A DNA stretch of 9,121 nt from Candidatus Spyradosoma merdigallinarum (lineage in GTDB: Bacteria; Verrucomicrobiota; Verrucomicrobiia; Opitutales; UBA953), in assembly GCA_018713755.1 (NCBI GenBank), contig DVOG01000028.1:1-9121 (forward strand). The letters run 5' to 3'. A program made the translations under genes and the position numbers. Of the stretch, positions 1-6,880 are shown in pieces. A model generated the notes under the pieces. It was not told the DNA's origin. It saw only the letters and a list, made by a program, of their open reading frames with translations, and made no database searches. The stretch's first letter is position 1. Every line of letters begins with the position of its first letter.

Positions 1-210
1 CTGCCGCGCCGCCGGCCGGCATTCCAAGGGGAACGTGATCGAACGCGCCGCAGCGTAGTAGTTCAGCGCCGCTTCCGTCGCCGCGCGCACGAGCGTCGCC
101 ATCGGCACGCCCGTCGCTTCTTCGAACTCGCGGACGCGGCTCATGAATTCGTCGTCCACGCGGATGCTCATCTGCGCTGTTTTTTTCGGCTTCACGCCCT
201 CCATTGTCAT
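1..210 (-). CDS. Ribbon-helix-helix-like DNA-binding protein, 5' part only
   Basis: This is read on the complement from ATG at 210-208 and runs off the left edge after 70 codons without a stop. The translation starts MTMEGVKPKKTAQMSIRVDD and continues with EFMSRVREFEEATGVPMATLVRAATEAA in two pieces. A short beta strand (QMSIRVDD) followed by two amphipathic helices separated by a G-V-P turn is the usual CopG/Arc/MetJ-type ribbon-helix-helix layout. Such proteins are dimeric DNA binders, often antitoxins or autorepressors. The family call rests on this pattern only. The start is uncertain: ATG at 204-202 and an in-frame ATG at 234-232 are also possible, and none has a clear Shine-Dalgarno sequence. 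The gene is divergent from the gene at 324. A toxin partner, if any, would lie outside the window. Confidence 0.6.
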   Translation of the reverse strand, partial: MTMEGVKPKKTAQMSIRVDDEFMSRVREFEEATGVPMATLVRAATEAALNYYAAARSITFPLECRPAARQ

Positions 211-258
211 GCAAATGCGGACAAAGCGAAACATAAAGGTTGAAACTTTTTGCCGCCT

Positions 259-274
259 ATGCAATGCTTTGCAT
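259..274. promoter_or_regulatory. Inverted repeat ATGCAA-N4-TTGCAT in a divergent intergenic region
   Basis: Two 6-bp arms (259-264 and 269-274) flank a 4-bp spacer between the divergent regulator and the gene at 324. A third ATGCAA lies at 209-214, over the regulator start. Spaced inverted hexamers near the gene of a ribbon-helix-helix protein are typical of autoregulatory operators, but this assignment is inference. The region is AT-rich (A-run 278-287, T-rich 290-304), unlike its surroundings, which suits a promoter region. I found no convincing -35/-10 pair. Confidence 0.3.
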
Positions 275-323
275 TACAAAAAAAAAACGTTTCTTTCTTT
301 TTTTAACTCCGGAGAAATCCATC

Positions 324-1094
324 ATGAAATCCGAATCACGCATTCTTCTTTCCTGTCTTTTCGCGGCGCTCGCGTTCCCGTTCGCCGTTCCCGCGGACGC
401 GGCGTTTTGGCGCGACGACGGCAAGCCGCGCGTCGTCCGCGAGGCGGAGCGCCGCGAGCGCGAGCGTCAGGACACCCAGTGGACGCCCGAGAACATCCGC
501 GACAATCCCGAGCTCTTCCTGCGCGACGCCATCGGCGCCTGCGATTTGCTCAAAGACAAAATCGAGGCGCAGGACATCGCTTTCATTCTTCTCAAAAAAA
601 GCGCGGCGCGCAAGGTCGACGACGCCGGGAGCATGATTCGGCGCTACACGAAATTTCTCGAGGAAGCGAAAAAACAATACAAGCTCGCGACGGCGGAGGG
701 CGGCTCTTTTCCCGTCACGATCAACGGCTTTGAGCTGAACGAGGAAGAACTTTCCGACAAGGTGTCCGACGCGCTCGAGCGCGTCGAGCTTGCGGAAAAG
801 CAGAAGGCGACGAATTCCGCCATCGTCAAGAAAGTCGGCATTCGGCAGGGCGTGCTCAAGAAGAAGAGCCGGGAACTGCGCTCCATCCGCCGCAAGCTCG
901 TCCTGCAGCTCGAGCAGGTGAAGATGAATCAGGCGCTCGGCGAGATCGACGCGCTTTCCGAAGTGCTCGGCGCCATCAAGGACATGGCGATTGAGATTGA
1001 CGAAGATCCGACGAAGCTCTCGCTCGACGACATCACGGAAGAAGACCCCGACAAGGCGCGCCGTCAATCCGCCGAAGACTTCCTCGAAAGCTGA
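324..1094 (+). CDS. Secreted charged helical protein of unknown function
   Basis: The product has 256 residues. I chose the start at 324 because GGAGA at 311-315 gives an 8-nt spacer, the best ribosome binding site in the window, and because the next residues form a signal peptide. A longer reading from 240 has no such support. Residues 1-26 form a Sec signal (basic N-end, hydrophobic core LLSCLFAALAF, likely cleavage after VPADA). The mature part is rich in Lys, Arg, Glu and Ala and mostly helix-forming. Residues 31-50 are a very charged E/R segment, and 140-220 look like coiled coil. I recognise no enzyme motif. L-L-S-C at 8-11 resembles a lipobox but lies inside the hydrophobic core, so a soluble periplasmic protein is more likely. 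It is the first of four envelope-type genes on this strand; the next starts 71 nt downstream. Function unknown. Confidence 0.75.
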   Translation: MKSESRILLSCLFAALAFPFAVPADAAFWRDDGKPRVVREAERRERERQDTQWTPENIRDNPELFLRDAIGACDLLKDKIEAQDIAFILLKKSAARKVDDAGSMIRRYTKFLEEAKKQYKLATAEGGSFPVTINGFELNEEELSDKVSDALERVELAEKQKATNSAIVKKVGIRQGVLKKKSRELRSIRRKLVLQLEQVKMNQALGEIDALSEVLGAIKDMAIEIDEDPTKLSLDDITEEDPDKARRQSAEDFLES

Positions 1095-1096
1095 AC

Positions 1097-1108
1097 GCGT
1101 TCCCGCGC
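1097..1108 (+). repeat. Intergenic copy of the CGTTCCCGCG word
   Basis: GCGTTCCCGCGC lies three bases after the stop of the preceding gene, in the 71-nt gap before the lipoprotein gene. It is a single arm, not an inverted pair, so it is not by itself a terminator. It belongs to a word family found throughout the window. Confidence 0.6.
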
Positions 1109-1165
1109 GCGCGAAACTTTCATCATGAAGGCGAATAAGCTTCGAATTTTGAAAACAGAACAGTT

Positions 1166-1804
1166 ATGAATGCCGGACTTCAAAAAATACTTGCTGCGCT
1201 CGCGATTGCGGCGCTCCCGTTCATCGCGGGTTGCGTTTCCGAGGCGGAGCGGCAGCGCATCGCCGCCGAAAAAGCGGAACAGGCGCGCCTCGCCAAGCTC
1301 GAACAGGAACGCTTGGAGCGGGGGCGTCGGGAAAAGGCCGAGGCGGAGCGGCAGCGCGTCGCCGCCGAAAAAGCGGAACGGGAACGCCTCGCCAAGCTCG
1401 AACAGGAACGCCTGGAAAAGCAAGTGATACTTAATCGTCTTCAAAGCGAAATTTTTCCGGCGGAAGAGCGCCTTTCCGAGGAGGAGCGTTCCCGCGGTCG
1501 CGCTTTGCTGGACGCTTTCGGGGACGAGCATATGCCGGCGCTCGCCGAACGCTGCCGAGACGCGCGAAAAGCTTATCTTGAAGCAGAAGCGGGATTCAAA
1601 GCGCTCTCTGCCGTGCTTAAGAAGGATAATATTGATCCGAAGACGAACGACGTTTTCCAAACCGCCGGAAGGAACTATCTGAACAAGGCCGCGGATTATT
1701 GGCGATTGCGCTACAAGCTCACGGACTGTTATTCGCAGTTCAAAATCGGGGTCATCACGGCGGACGAGCTTGCCGCTCGGGACAAGGAGTTCGCGGAACA
1801 GTAA
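1166..1804 (+). CDS. Coiled-coil lipoprotein with duplicated helical repeat
   Basis: The product has 212 residues. Residues 1-23 are a lipoprotein signal: hydrophobic ALAIAALPF followed by the lipobox I-A-G-C with Cys23 as the lipidation site. The mature protein would therefore be anchored to a membrane. Residues 26-84 form two 33-residue repeats, EAERQRIAAEKAEQARLAKL and its near copy, dense in Glu, Arg, Ala and Leu. This is a long single helix or coiled coil. Residues 85-212 form a second helical region with two Cys (around 132 and 190) that I do not recognise. The start has no clear Shine-Dalgarno sequence but is fixed by the lipoprotein signal. The gap to the next gene is only 22 nt, so co-transcription is likely. 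A periplasmic spacer or scaffold role is possible by shape only; function unknown. Confidence 0.8.
   Translation: MNAGLQKILAALAIAALPFIAGCVSEAERQRIAAEKAEQARLAKLEQERLERGRREKAEAERQRVAAEKAERERLAKLEQERLEKQVILNRLQSEIFPAEERLSEEERSRGRALLDAFGDEHMPALAERCRDARKAYLEAEAGFKALSAVLKKDNIDPKTNDVFQTAGRNYLNKAADYWRLRYKLTDCYSQFKIGVITADELAARDKEFAEQ
1241..1417 (+). repeat. Two-copy tandem DNA repeat, 99-nt period, inside the lipoprotein gene
   Basis: The units at 1241-1318 and 1340-1417 are 78 nt each and differ at only about seven positions by eye. The period of 99 nt is exactly 33 codons, so a gain or loss of one unit keeps the reading frame. The units encode the charged E-A-E-R-Q-R...L-E-Q-E-R-L-E helix. Confidence 0.85.
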
Positions 1805-1826
1805 CCTTCGAAAAAAATATCAGATT

Positions 1827-2843
1827 ATGAAGACTCTTTTGAAAACCGTTTCGGCCGCTGCGCTTGCGGCGCTCTCCGTTCCCGCGTTCGCCGCGCCGGA
1901 GGAATATGAAGAATTCGCGCGGCAATACACGCCGGAATCGCAGGCGGTGTTCGAGCGCTTCCGCAAGGACTGCGCGGAGACGGAGAAGCTTCGCGCCTCG
2001 CTCGCCGAGGATTTGCGCGTGATGAATTGCCCCCTCCATGACGATGCCGGCTGGTGGGCGCTTTCCCGGAAGATTTCAGCGCTTGAAGCACGGGAATCGG
2101 AGTGGGCGGCTTTCATTCAAGATGCTTTTCTCAGGCACACGGCGGGGCTGACGGACGCGGAAAAACTGGGGAGTGCCGACGCGGAACTCGCCAAGAAAAC
2201 CGTCGCTTGGGAGAACGGCACGCTGAAAAATCTGCTCAAAAATTCCTTCGAGGCTTTCGGCGTTCCCGCGGTCGTGAAGATTCCCGGAAAGCCCTACGCC
2301 TTCGGGGTGTTTGAGGTGACGCAGGCGCAATATCAGGCTGTGACGGGCGAAAATCCGTCGGAGTTCAAAGGCTCGAATCTTCCCGTGACGAACGTTTCTT
2401 GGTTTAATGTGCGCGCGTTCTGCGAGAAGCTGACGGAGCGGGAGCGCGCCTTGGGGCGTATTTCGGAGAATCAGAAATACCGCTTGCCGACTAAGGAAGA
2501 GTGGCAACACGCGTGCCGCGCGGGGACGACGACGAAATTCTACACGGGCGATTCGGAAGAAGATCTGGCCCGCGCCGCCTGGTATGAAGGGAACAGCGGC
2601 GGCAGACCGTGTCCCGTGGGCATGAAAGAGCCGAATGCGTTCGGCCTCTGCGATATGCACGGAAATGTGAGCGAACTACTTAACGTGGGGAGGGGACGAG
2701 CGGACTACTGGGTTCTCGGCGGCACTTATTTTGATTCAGCAGAAGACGAATTCAAGCGGTGTCAAGTTCCTGTGGAGCTGGGCTCATTCGGATACAGATA
2801 CGCCAACGTCGGCTTCCGCGTCGTTCTGACTAACGTGCCGTGA
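1827..2843 (+). CDS. Secreted SUMF1/FGE-like domain protein, non-catalytic
   Basis: The product has 338 residues. Residues 1-22 are a signal peptide (MKTLLKT, then an Ala/Leu core, cleavage after AFA). The start at 1827 is chosen for this; a longer frame from 1770 would bury the signal. Residues 24-145 are helical and charged. Residues 149-334 match the formylglycine-generating-enzyme-like (SUMF1) fold: VKIPGKPYAF, EVTQAQYQAV, LPVTNVSW, YRLPTKEEW, HACRAGTTT, DMHGN, LGGTYF and VGFRVVL. True FGE has a Cys pair after the GGS-Y element; here the equivalent positions are D303 and D307/E308. The normal GNVWEW motif is GNVSEL, and the stretch up to GG is much shorter than usual. An FGE reaction is therefore unlikely; binding or structure is more likely. 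The domain is almost duplicated in the next gene, 49 nt downstream. Confidence 0.82.
   Translation: MKTLLKTVSAAALAALSVPAFAAPEEYEEFARQYTPESQAVFERFRKDCAETEKLRASLAEDLRVMNCPLHDDAGWWALSRKISALEARESEWAAFIQDAFLRHTAGLTDAEKLGSADAELAKKTVAWENGTLKNLLKNSFEAFGVPAVVKIPGKPYAFGVFEVTQAQYQAVTGENPSEFKGSNLPVTNVSWFNVRAFCEKLTERERALGRISENQKYRLPTKEEWQHACRAGTTTKFYTGDSEEDLARAAWYEGNSGGRPCPVGMKEPNAFGLCDMHGNVSELLNVGRGRADYWVLGGTYFDSAEDEFKRCQVPVELGSFGYRYANVGFRVVLTNVP
2274..2827 (+). repeat. Direct repeat copy A, SUMF1-like domain cassette
   Basis: This segment is nearly identical to 3745-4292 (direct orientation, offset 1471 nt, then 1465 nt after a 6-nt length difference). Runs with no mismatch include 2499-2609 (111 nt) and 2739-2827 (89 nt). 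Similarity stops abruptly at both ends. The one fully replaced block is 2676-2714. Confidence 0.9.
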
Positions 2844-2892
2844 AGTCAAATCGCCCCCGGCAAACCCTCTTGCTTTTCAATTCGGATAGCTT

Positions 2893-4308
2893 ATGGACAC
2901 ATGCAATAAAAACGCATCTTTATCCTCGGAGGAGGAGAAGAAGCTTTCCTTGTTTCAAAAAGCGATTGAAGCTCGGAATTTTCACTATGAAAACTTCACG
3001 AAGTGGCAGACGTTTTTCTACGTAGCCGTCGGCTCCGTTCTTGTCGCTTACTGCGCGTTGCTGACCGGAAGACAGGACATTGCCGCGGAAAATACTGAAA
3101 TATATTGCGTGCTGCTGAAACTGCTCCCGATAATCGGGTATGTTTTCAGTCTGATTTGGCTTTGCTCCAGCCGCGGCTACACGCTCTGGTGGAACAGCTA
3201 CATGAGCCTCGTCAAATATTTCGAGCAGAAACACATTCTGAAAGACGACATGACTTTAGCCGTCTTCAATGTGGCGGACAGGCGAAGCTTCAGGCGCGAG
3301 AACTGCTTTGACTTGACTTCCGGGGCGAATTTTTCCACATCGCGGCTTTCCAACGCGATGGCTCTCGTTTCGACGCTCGCGTGGAGTTGGGTGTGCGTTT
3401 CTGTTCTTTGGGAAATGGGGCATTGGATGACGTTTGGTTCGGCTTGCGCGTTGACGTGGGGAGGGTCGCGGTGCGTGCGGATAGCCTTTTCTTCGGATTT
3501 ATCCGGAATGCGCGACGTAAGATCCCACGCCCCGCTTTCCGTCAAAACCGAATGTTGCGTCAGCAAGGCAGTGAAGAAGTTATGCTTGAAATTTAAGGCA
3601 AGATTAAGATTCTTGTGCAGGAATCGCTTTCGTTTGGTTTGTAAAATAGTCCGATGCGTCTTTCGGATGCTTCTTTTCCCGGTTTTGATTGGAGCTTTGC
3701 TTGCCTTGCCGAATTTTTGTTCAAAAGAAGAGACCGTCGAAACGGTGAAGATTCCCGGAAAGACCTACGCCTTCGGGAAGTATGAGGTGACGCAGGCGCA
3801 ATATCAGGCCGTGACGGGCGAAAATCCGTCGGAGTTCAAAGTCCCGAATCTTCCCGTGACGAACGTTTCTTGGGATGAAGCGCGCGAGTTCTGCAGGAAG
3901 CTGACGGAGCGGGAGCGCGCCTTAGGGCGCATTTCGGAGAATCAGGAATACCGCTTGCCGACTGCGGAGGAGTGGCAACACGCGTGCCGCGCGGGGACGA
4001 CGACGAAATTCTACACGGGCGATTCGGAAGAAGATCTGGCCCGCGCCGCCTGGTATGAAGGGAACAGCGGCGGCAGACCGCACCCCGTGGGCTTGAAAGA
4101 GCCGAATGCGTTCGGCCTCTACGATATGCACGGAAACGTGGGCGAATGGATTCATAACAACAGCGCGTGGCACTTGTTTCTCGGCGGCACTTATTTTAAT
4201 TCTGCAGAAGACGAATTCAAGCGGTGTCAAGTTCCTGTGGAGCTGGGCTCATTCGGATACAGATACGCCAACGTCGGCTTCCGCGTCGTTCTCGACGACG
4301 TCGAATGA
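2893..4308 (+). CDS. RipA-like membrane domain fused to SUMF1-like domain
   Basis: The product has 471 residues. Residues 10-115 resemble the small RipA-family/SLATT-like membrane proteins: an amphipathic entry (FQKAIEARNFHYENFTKWQT), membrane segments near 41-57 and 74-92, then a conserved-looking SSRGYTLWWNSYMSLVKYFE. Further hydrophobic segments lie near 154-173 and 256-274, with a weaker one at 178-196. Residues 220-256 are very basic with many Cys. Residues 285-467 are the SUMF1-like domain, over 90% identical to the upstream protein outside one loop and also without the FGE Cys pair (N436 at the first site). If 178-196 crosses the membrane, the basic stretch is cytoplasmic and the SUMF1-like domain is outside, as in the neighbour. 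GC drops here (24/60 at 3601-3660), which suggests foreign origin of the middle part. The RipA-like call is from pattern memory; moderate confidence. Confidence 0.7.
   Translation: MDTCNKNASLSSEEEKKLSLFQKAIEARNFHYENFTKWQTFFYVAVGSVLVAYCALLTGRQDIAAENTEIYCVLLKLLPIIGYVFSLIWLCSSRGYTLWWNSYMSLVKYFEQKHILKDDMTLAVFNVADRRSFRRENCFDLTSGANFSTSRLSNAMALVSTLAWSWVCVSVLWEMGHWMTFGSACALTWGGSRCVRIAFSSDLSGMRDVRSHAPLSVKTECCVSKAVKKLCLKFKARLRFLCRNRFRLVCKIVRCVFRMLLFPVLIGALLALPNFCSKEETVETVKIPGKTYAFGKYEVTQAQYQAVTGENPSEFKVPNLPVTNVSWDEAREFCRKLTERERALGRISENQEYRLPTAEEWQHACRAGTTTKFYTGDSEEDLARAAWYEGNSGGRPHPVGLKEPNAFGLYDMHGNVGEWIHNNSAWHLFLGGTYFNSAEDEFKRCQVPVELGSFGYRYANVGFRVVLDDVE
3745..4292 (+). repeat. Direct repeat copy B, SUMF1-like domain cassette
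   Basis: This is the partner of 2274-2827. It retains GNVGEW, closer to the family consensus GNVWEW than copy A (GNVSEL), so copy A is the more changed at this site. The replaced block here is 4147-4179 (11 codons versus 13 in copy A). Confidence 0.9.
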
Positions 4309-4348
4309 CGCGGCATGATTTCTGCGGAGCCGGCGGCGGCTCTTTTCG

Positions 4349-4383
4349 GGCGTTCCCGCGGGGTTCAACTTCGCGGGAACGCC
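4349..4383. terminator. GC-rich hairpin after the four-gene cluster, possible terminator
   Basis: A perfect 12-bp inverted repeat (GGCGTTCCCGCG at 4349-4360, complement at 4372-4383) encloses an 11-nt loop, 40 nt after the stop at 4308. There is no T-run after it, so intrinsic termination is uncertain. Both arms carry the CGTTCCCGCG word. Confidence 0.5.
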
Positions 4384-4397
4384 GCGTCCGCGGCGGG

Positions 4398-4435
4398 CGT
4401 TCCCGGGCGCTGTCACATTTTTCCCGGCGGGAACG
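4398..4435. repeat. Second inverted pair of the CGTTCCCG word
   Basis: CGTTCCCG at 4398-4405 pairs with CGGGAACG at 4428-4435 around a 22-nt loop that contains TTTTT (4418-4422). It follows the previous hairpin by 14 nt. The remaining intergenic sequence to 4500 is extremely GC-rich low-complexity CGCG/GGCG with no gene visible. Confidence 0.5.
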
Positions 4436-4502
4436 GCGCGCGGGAGCGCGCGGCGGGGCGGGCGGCGCGAGGCGTTTTCGCGCGCGCGGCCTGTATTCAT
4501 GC

Positions 4503-4513
4503 GCGTTCCCGCG
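4503..4513 (+). repeat. Single copy of GCGTTCCCGCG upstream of groES
   Basis: This single-arm copy of the recurring word ends 13 nt before the sigma-54-like box in front of groES. Confidence 0.55.
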
Positions 4514-4526
4514 GATTTCCCGAAAA

Positions 4527-4543
4527 TTGGCACGGCGTGTGCA
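4527..4543 (+). promoter_or_regulatory. Sigma-54-type (RpoN) promoter candidate for groESL
   Basis: The sequence is TTGGCACG-GCGT-GTGCA. The RpoN consensus is YTGGCACG-N4-TTGCW, so all eight -24 positions match and four of the five -12 positions match. GG (4529-4530) and GC (4541-4542) are separated by exactly 10 nt, as required. The predicted transcript start near 4554 gives a leader of about 34 nt before the groES ATG. I found no competing sigma-70 pair with good spacing and no CIRCE element. An activator binding site cannot be identified. Confidence 0.5.
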
Positions 4544-4587
4544 GAAAAGAGAGGCACTCAGTTTTTCAACGCTTACACATTCAGAAT

Positions 4588-4923
4588 ATGAGCAAAGACA
4601 AAAAAGAAAAATGCTGCTGCAAAGACAGCTGCTGTTCCGTTAACGTCAAGCCGCTCGGCGACCGCGTTCTGCTGAAGCGCTGCGAATGCGCCGAAGAGGT
4701 CAAGGGCGGGATCATCATTCCCGACTCCGCGAAGGAAAAGCCGATGGAGGCGAAAGTCATCGCGCTGGGCACGGGGAAGATCGAGGACGGCAAGAAGCTC
4801 GACTTCAACGTCGAAGTCGGCGACAAGGTGCTGATCGGCAAATACTCCGGCACGGAAGTGAAGATCGACGACGAGACGTTCATCCTCGTCCGCGAGGACG
4901 AGATTCTCGCCGTGCTCGGCTGA
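4588..4923 (+). CDS. groES: Co-chaperonin GroES with cysteine-rich N-terminal extension
   Basis: The product has 111 residues; usual GroES proteins have about 95. It is the heptameric cytoplasmic lid of the GroEL folding chamber. The canonical domain runs from residue 18 (VNVKPLGDRVLLKR) through the mobile loop (GGIIIPDSAKEKP, about 40-52), GTGKI, VGDKVLIGKYSGTEVKIDD and the C-terminal strand ILVREDEILAVLG. Residues 1-17 are extra: a Lys/Asp/Glu-rich lead followed by CCCKDSCC, five Cys within eight residues, plus C32 and C34. I chose ATG 4588 because upstream in-frame sequence is low-complexity GC-rich translation not resembling protein, and because the predicted promoter lies just before it. 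No Shine-Dalgarno sequence is visible. groEL follows 79 nt downstream, as expected for an operon. The extension may bind metal (inference). Confidence 0.95.
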   Translation: MSKDKKEKCCCKDSCCSVNVKPLGDRVLLKRCECAEEVKGGIIIPDSAKEKPMEAKVIALGTGKIEDGKKLDFNVEVGDKVLIGKYSGTEVKIDDETFILVREDEILAVLG

Positions 4924-5002
4924 GGGGCGCGTTTCCGCGGCTGAAAACGCAGCACGCTGATTCCATTCGAAAATTTCAACCAGAAAAGAGAGAAAACAAA
5001 CC

Positions 5003-6637
<1,635 letters not shown>

Positions 6638-6663
6638 GCCGCATCGCTCCCGGCGCGGAAGGT

Positions 6664-6690
6664 CTCCCGGAACGGAATCCGGGGGCTTTT
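6664..6690 (+). terminator. Rho-independent terminator candidate after groEL
   Basis: CCCGGA (6666-6671) pairs with TCCGGG (6678-6683) around a 6-nt loop, extended by C6664-G6685 and a T-G wobble, and followed by CTTTT. The position, 27 nt after the groEL stop, fits the end of the groESL transcript. Confidence 0.6.
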
Positions 6691-6703
6691 CCGATCGCCG
6701 AAA

Positions 6704-6743
6704 AAACAAAAACGCGTTCCCGCACGGGAGCGCGTTTTTGTTT
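6704..6743. terminator. Strong bidirectional hairpin terminator between groEL and fucP
   Basis: A 19-bp stem (6704-6722 against 6725-6743) has one G-T wobble and only CA between the arms. The outer part is AAACAAAAACGCG/CGCGTTTTTGTTT, so either strand gives a GC stem followed by a T-run. It is the clearest terminator in the window. The left arm contains CGTTCCCG and the right arm its variant CGGGAGCG. Confidence 0.8.
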
Positions 6744-6760
6744 GCGCTCGTTTCGATTCG

Positions 6761-6780
6761 GCGTTCCCGCGCGGGAACGC
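6761..6780. repeat. Perfect 20-bp palindrome GCGTTCCCGCGCGGGAACGC
   Basis: This is two overlapping copies of the CGTTCCCGCG word in opposite orientation, with no spacer. It lies between the groEL terminator and the fucP promoter. As DNA it is fully symmetric, as expected for a dimeric protein site or a REP-type element. Confidence 0.85.
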
Positions 6781-6804
6781 GCCGGGCGTTTTCGGAATGT
6801 TCGT

Positions 6805-6833
6805 TTGACTTCGCGCGGCCGCGCGTGCATCAT
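6805..6833 (+). promoter_or_regulatory. Sigma-70-type promoter candidate for fucP
   Basis: TTGACT (6805-6810, five of six matches to consensus), a 17-nt spacer, and CATCAT (6828-6833, four of six). The predicted start near 6840 gives a leader of about 40 nt. The spacer is almost filled by the perfect 14-bp palindrome CGCGCGGCCGCGCG (6812-6825), which could be an operator, though CG-only palindromes arise easily in this DNA. Confidence 0.5.
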
Positions 6834-6880
6834 GCTTCGCGTTTTACCCCCTCGAAAAGTCCGTTCCCAACACCCCAGCC

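Noticed and set aside
1019..1129. Palindrome TTCATCATGAA in the gap before the lipoprotein gene (about 1119-1129)
   Set aside because: Short, with a 1-nt centre; not a stable RNA hairpin and no second copy or promoter context, so chance is likely.
2274..2843. Active formylglycine-generating enzyme or sulfatase maturase
   Set aside because: The Cys pair after the GG-S/T-Y element is absent in both copies and the GNVWEW-to-GG stretch is shortened; no sulfatase gene is visible either.
2676..4292. Diversity-generating retroelement with variable region in the SUMF1-like copies
   Set aside because: The 3' ends that would carry the variable region are identical, the differing block shows no adenine-only substitution pattern, and no reverse transcriptase or template repeat is in the window.
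4436..4500. CG-rich stretch as a structured RNA or small gene
   Set aside because: Low-complexity CGCG/GGCG sequence that can fold in many ways; no conserved RNA motif or supported start codon.
4545..4587. GGCACTC near groES as a CIRCE (HrcA) operator
   Set aside because: Only part of the left arm resembles TTAGCACTC, and no GAGTGCTAA arm exists at 9 nt spacing.
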